Notes under the pieces: generated by a model
What the model was told of the DNA's origin: nothing
Databases searched by the model: none
What the model saw: only the letters and a program-made list of their open reading frames with translations
Translations under genes and position numbers: made by a program
Shown: piece by piece, positions 13,788-16,214 of the stretch
Numbering within the stretch: position 1 is the stretch's first letter
Layout: each line of letters opens with the position of its first letter
Assembly: GCA_002422285.1 (NCBI GenBank)
Contig: DIUF01000099.1
Coordinates: 1-16,214, forward strand
Direction: 5' to 3'
DNA length: 16,214 bases
DNA from: Flavobacteriales bacterium UBA6165
GTDB lineage: Bacteria; Bacteroidota; Bacteroidia; Flavobacteriales_D; Crocinitomicaceae

Positions 13788-14584
13788 TCTACTCCTCGCT
13801 TTTTACAGACAACTTGATTTCTATACTTTAAATTGATACTTTCGTATTTGCTCCAACCTGCATAAGGCAAAGCATCACGATAAAACACCAACAATTTTTT
13901 AAATCGTTCTTCCACCAATTTGCGGTTTTCTGCGCGACCAAAAATGATTTTCTGGTTGCCCACAATGGGTGTCAGTATAAAATCCCCGTTTTTATCCACA
14001 GTGGCTTGTGTTATCAATGCCGACAAGAAGGGATCATTGCAAACATACTCCGATAAATAATAGATTTGCGGCAATAAACTCCGAGTTTTCAATGAATCAT
14101 TGTTAATTATTTCATGGATGCTCAAATCCGAGAATTGGTCTGCTATATTTCCGGTGATTGGCAGTACATGAGCCGTATACAACTGCGAGGGAGGCATCAT
14201 TTTGCCTTGATCATCCAAATAGAAACTTTCTCCTCTTTGATTGAAAACCCGAGCAATGGGTCTGCGAAGAGTCATTTTCACCGACCAAGTATCATCAATA
14301 TTTACATGTACACTGGCCTCTTGCACCTCATACATTTCTTTGATTATCGACTCAATCAAATCTGCATTGATTTCTTTGCGTTTCAAATTGTCGAGTCGCA
14401 CATTTTTGTAATTCAAACGCATTACAACGTCATCAACCATTAAAAACGCGTTGTCTGCACCGCTCTCTATGACAATATCAGGAAACTTCATCACACGTTC
14501 AGCATGTTTCTCATTCGAAAAATGCATCACATAGCCCAAAACGGCGATGAAAATAACCCATGCTGCTATTTTGAGCACTTTCAT
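13784..14584 (-). CDS. ftsQ: Cell division protein FtsQ/DivIB
   Basis: FtsQ is a bitopic inner-membrane protein that bridges early and late division proteins. The 266-residue product has a short cytoplasmic N-terminus, one membrane helix (about residues 4-22, KIAAWVIFIAVLGYVM), and a periplasmic part: a POTRA-like segment (KEINADLIESIIKEMYEVQEASVHV), the diagnostic RRPIARVFNQRGESFYLDDQGKMMP, and a C-terminal beta domain ending near YESINLKYRNQVVCKKRG. Sequence conservation in this family is low, but topology and location between murC and ftsA settle it. I use the ATG at 14584, which forms TGATG with the murC stop; the frame extends two codons to a TTG at 14590. Confidence 0.92.
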   Translation of the reverse strand: MKVLKIAAWVIFIAVLGYVMHFSNEKHAERVMKFPDIVIESGADNAFLMVDDVVMRLNYKNVRLDNLKRKEINADLIESIIKEMYEVQEASVHVNIDDTWSVKMTLRRPIARVFNQRGESFYLDDQGKMMPPSQLYTAHVLPITGNIADQFSDLSIHEIINNDSLKTRSLLPQIYYLSEYVCNDPFLSALITQATVDKNGDFILTPIVGNQKIIFGRAENRKLVEERFKKLLVFYRDALPYAGWSKYESINLKYRNQVVCKKRGVE

Positions 14585-15933
14585 CAGCAAAGCAGTTCAT
14601 TTAATGGTTCAACAATGAGGTCAATATCTCCAGCACCAATGGTCAAAAGCACATCGGGTTTGTGAGTTTCAAAATAGTTTTGCACTTCGGCGTGGGACAT
14701 GATTTTCACGCCGGCCAAGGACATTTTTTCACGAATGGCTTCAGAACTTATTCCTGCGATGGGCAATTCACGGGCAGGATAAATGGGCATCAAAATCACT
14801 TCATCCAATTTGGATAATTCAGCGGCAAAACCATCTAAAAAATCACGGGTGCGAGAGAATAAATGCGGTTGGAAAACACCAGTCACTTTTCTGTTGGGAT
14901 ACATCAAGCGGATGGAACTCACCAAAGCATGAATTTCGCTCGGGTGGTGTGCATAATCGTCAACATACACCAAATCGTCTCTGCGAATGATGTATTCAAA
15001 ACGGCGTTTCACTCCCAAAAAGCTTTCCAATCCAGCACGAATTTGTTGTTCAGTCAGACCCAATTCGAGACAAACTCCAATCACGGCCAAAGCATTTTCA
15101 GCGTTGTGTAAACCGGGCACACCGAGTTTCACATCTTGCCATAATATCCCATGAGCATGAACATCCAAGTAGAAAAAACCATCTTTCATTTTTGGATTTA
15201 TACCAGCAATGTCCCCGTTATCCGAAAGTCCATAGCGCAAAATCTTGCAAGATGCTGTAAGCGGAATACTCTGGTGCATCAATACAAAACCATCTTCTGC
15301 AATCAAATTGACATAGGCTTGAAAACCATCCACGATGTGTTGGGTGTCGCCGTAAATATCCAAATGGTCGGCATCGATAGAGGTAAGCACTCCCGCTTTT
15401 GGTTTGAGTTGCAAAAAAGAACGGTCAAATTCGTCGGCTTCCAAAACGCTGATGTTGGAAGCTGTATTGAGAATCAAATTTGAATTGTAATTCGTCGAAA
15501 TGCCACCCAAAAACGCGTTGCAGCCTATACTTTGATTCAAGACATGAGCCAACATAGTACTTGTGGTGGTTTTGCCATGCGTGCCTGCCACACCAATACC
15601 GAACGAATTTTCCGTAATTAAACCGAGCACTTGCGCACGTTTGAAAATGGTATAATCAGCATTTTGAATGGCGTTCAATTCACCAAAATCTTTCGGTATA
15701 GCGGGCGTGTAAACCACCAAAGTATGCGCATCGATAAAGCCACAAATGTCTTCGCCCATATCATGGTAATGCACCTCAACGCCTTCTTTTTCCAATGCTT
15801 GAGTCAGTTTCGTTGACGTTTTATCATAACCTGAAACCTCTTTCCCGATGGCTTTGAAATAGCGCGCCAAAGCCGACATGCCGATACCGCCAATGCCTAG
15901 AAAATAAATATGTTTCAGCTTGTTGAAGTCCAT
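14584..15933 (-). CDS. murC: UDP-N-acetylmuramate--L-alanine ligase MurC
   Basis: MurC adds L-alanine to UDP-N-acetylmuramic acid in the cytoplasm, the first peptide step of peptidoglycan synthesis, using ATP. The 449-residue protein has the N-terminal Rossmann motif YFLGIGGIGMSALA (10-23), SGYDKTS, the Mur-ligase ATP loop GVAGTHGKTTTSTML (114-128), the central segment EADEFDRSFLQL, TSIDADHLDIYGD, and the C-terminal domain with DYAHHPSEI and FQPHLFSRTRDF. All are expected for a full-length MurC. The ATG shares one base with the murG stop (TGATG), and its stop shares one base with the ftsQ ATG, showing tight coupling in the dcw cluster. Confidence 0.97.
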   Translation of the reverse strand: MDFNKLKHIYFLGIGGIGMSALARYFKAIGKEVSGYDKTSTKLTQALEKEGVEVHYHDMGEDICGFIDAHTLVVYTPAIPKDFGELNAIQNADYTIFKRAQVLGLITENSFGIGVAGTHGKTTTSTMLAHVLNQSIGCNAFLGGISTNYNSNLILNTASNISVLEADEFDRSFLQLKPKAGVLTSIDADHLDIYGDTQHIVDGFQAYVNLIAEDGFVLMHQSIPLTASCKILRYGLSDNGDIAGINPKMKDGFFYLDVHAHGILWQDVKLGVPGLHNAENALAVIGVCLELGLTEQQIRAGLESFLGVKRRFEYIIRRDDLVYVDDYAHHPSEIHALVSSIRLMYPNRKVTGVFQPHLFSRTRDFLDGFAAELSKLDEVILMPIYPARELPIAGISSEAIREKMSLAGVKIMSHAEVQNYFETHKPDVLLTIGAGDIDLIVEPLNELLC

Positions 15934-16214
15934 CAGATGTGTTTTATGATTTGTTCAACAATAGTTTTACTGGCATTGGGTAAGCCCAAAGCTTTGATGT
16001 TGGCGCTAAGCATGGCGCATTTTTCCATGTTATTGATGGTATTCAACACCAAATCGGGCAACACTTGAACCGCCTCAGCATCTTTGACCAAAATACAAGC
16101 ATCTTTTTCCACCAAATTCATGGCGTTTTTGGTTTGATGGTCTTCTGCGACATGTGGCGAAGGGACTAAAATCGTTGGTTTACCCACCAAGCACAATTCA
16201 GAAACGGAGATGGC
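15933..16214 (-). CDS. murG: MurG, C-terminal fragment (5' end outside window)
   Basis: MurG is the peripheral membrane glycosyltransferase that adds GlcNAc to lipid I to make lipid II. Only the last 93 residues are present, reading in from the right edge: AISVSELCLVGKPTILVPSP, then HVAEDHQTKNAMNLVEKDACILVKD, then a helical C-terminus. The segments SELCLVGKP and EDHQTKNA are the UDP-GlcNAc-binding C-domain signature of MurG. The stop overlaps murC by one base. Reading is open to the edge, so this is a truncation by the window and not a broken gene. Confidence 0.93.
   Translation of the reverse strand, partial: AISVSELCLVGKPTILVPSPHVAEDHQTKNAMNLVEKDACILVKDAEAVQVLPDLVLNTINNMEKCAMLSANIKALGLPNASKTIVEQIIKHI

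Overview
The window looks like chromosomal DNA of a Bacteroidota bacterium. The evidence is the gene order murG-murC-ftsQ-ftsA-ftsZ followed by a GatB/YqeY gene, a FtsZ tail of the kind seen in this phylum, few visible Shine-Dalgarno sites, and GC-rich noncoding inverted repeats of a type common in these genomes. I saw no rRNA or tRNA.

Layout. Positions 1-1641 (minus) hold an exported GH20 beta-hexosaminidase, cut by the left edge, and a small secreted protein of unknown function that overlaps its start. Positions 1726-3016 (minus) form an ECF sigma factor operon: sigma factor, a small ORF largely made of an inserted repeat element, and a two-helix membrane protein, joined by ATGA overlaps. 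Positions 3233-3583 (minus) encode a small three-helix membrane protein. Positions 3678-5849 (minus) form a compact AT-rich cassette: a C-box-like operator, a controller-type HTH protein, an HNH nuclease-like protein, and a fusion of a SAM-dependent methyltransferase with a HIT domain. Positions 6054-8995 (plus) are a three-gene operon: VWA protein, MoxR/Mg-chelatase-type AAA+ ATPase, and a small partner. Positions 8996-9536 have no convincing gene but carry a second copy of the repeat element. Positions 9537-10073 (plus) encode a CIA30-family protein. Positions 10156-16214 (minus) hold the end of the division and cell wall (dcw) cluster: murG (cut by the right edge), murC, ftsQ, ftsA and ftsZ in overlapping or near-overlapping order, then a 36-bp tandem repeat with an inverted arm, then yqeY.

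How the genes work together. MurG and MurC make peptidoglycan precursors, while FtsQ, FtsA and FtsZ build the division machine, so the right half is core housekeeping. The accessory signal is the 3678-5849 cassette. Its HTH protein and dyad operator look like the timing control of a type II restriction-modification system, yet the nuclease is an HNH protein and the would-be methyltransferase has no visible DNA-methyltransferase catalytic motif and carries a HIT nucleotide-hydrolase domain. This cassette is the best candidate for an undescribed defence or nucleic-acid-modification system. The AAA+/VWA/small-protein operon beside it is probably a remodelling chaperone and may be unrelated.
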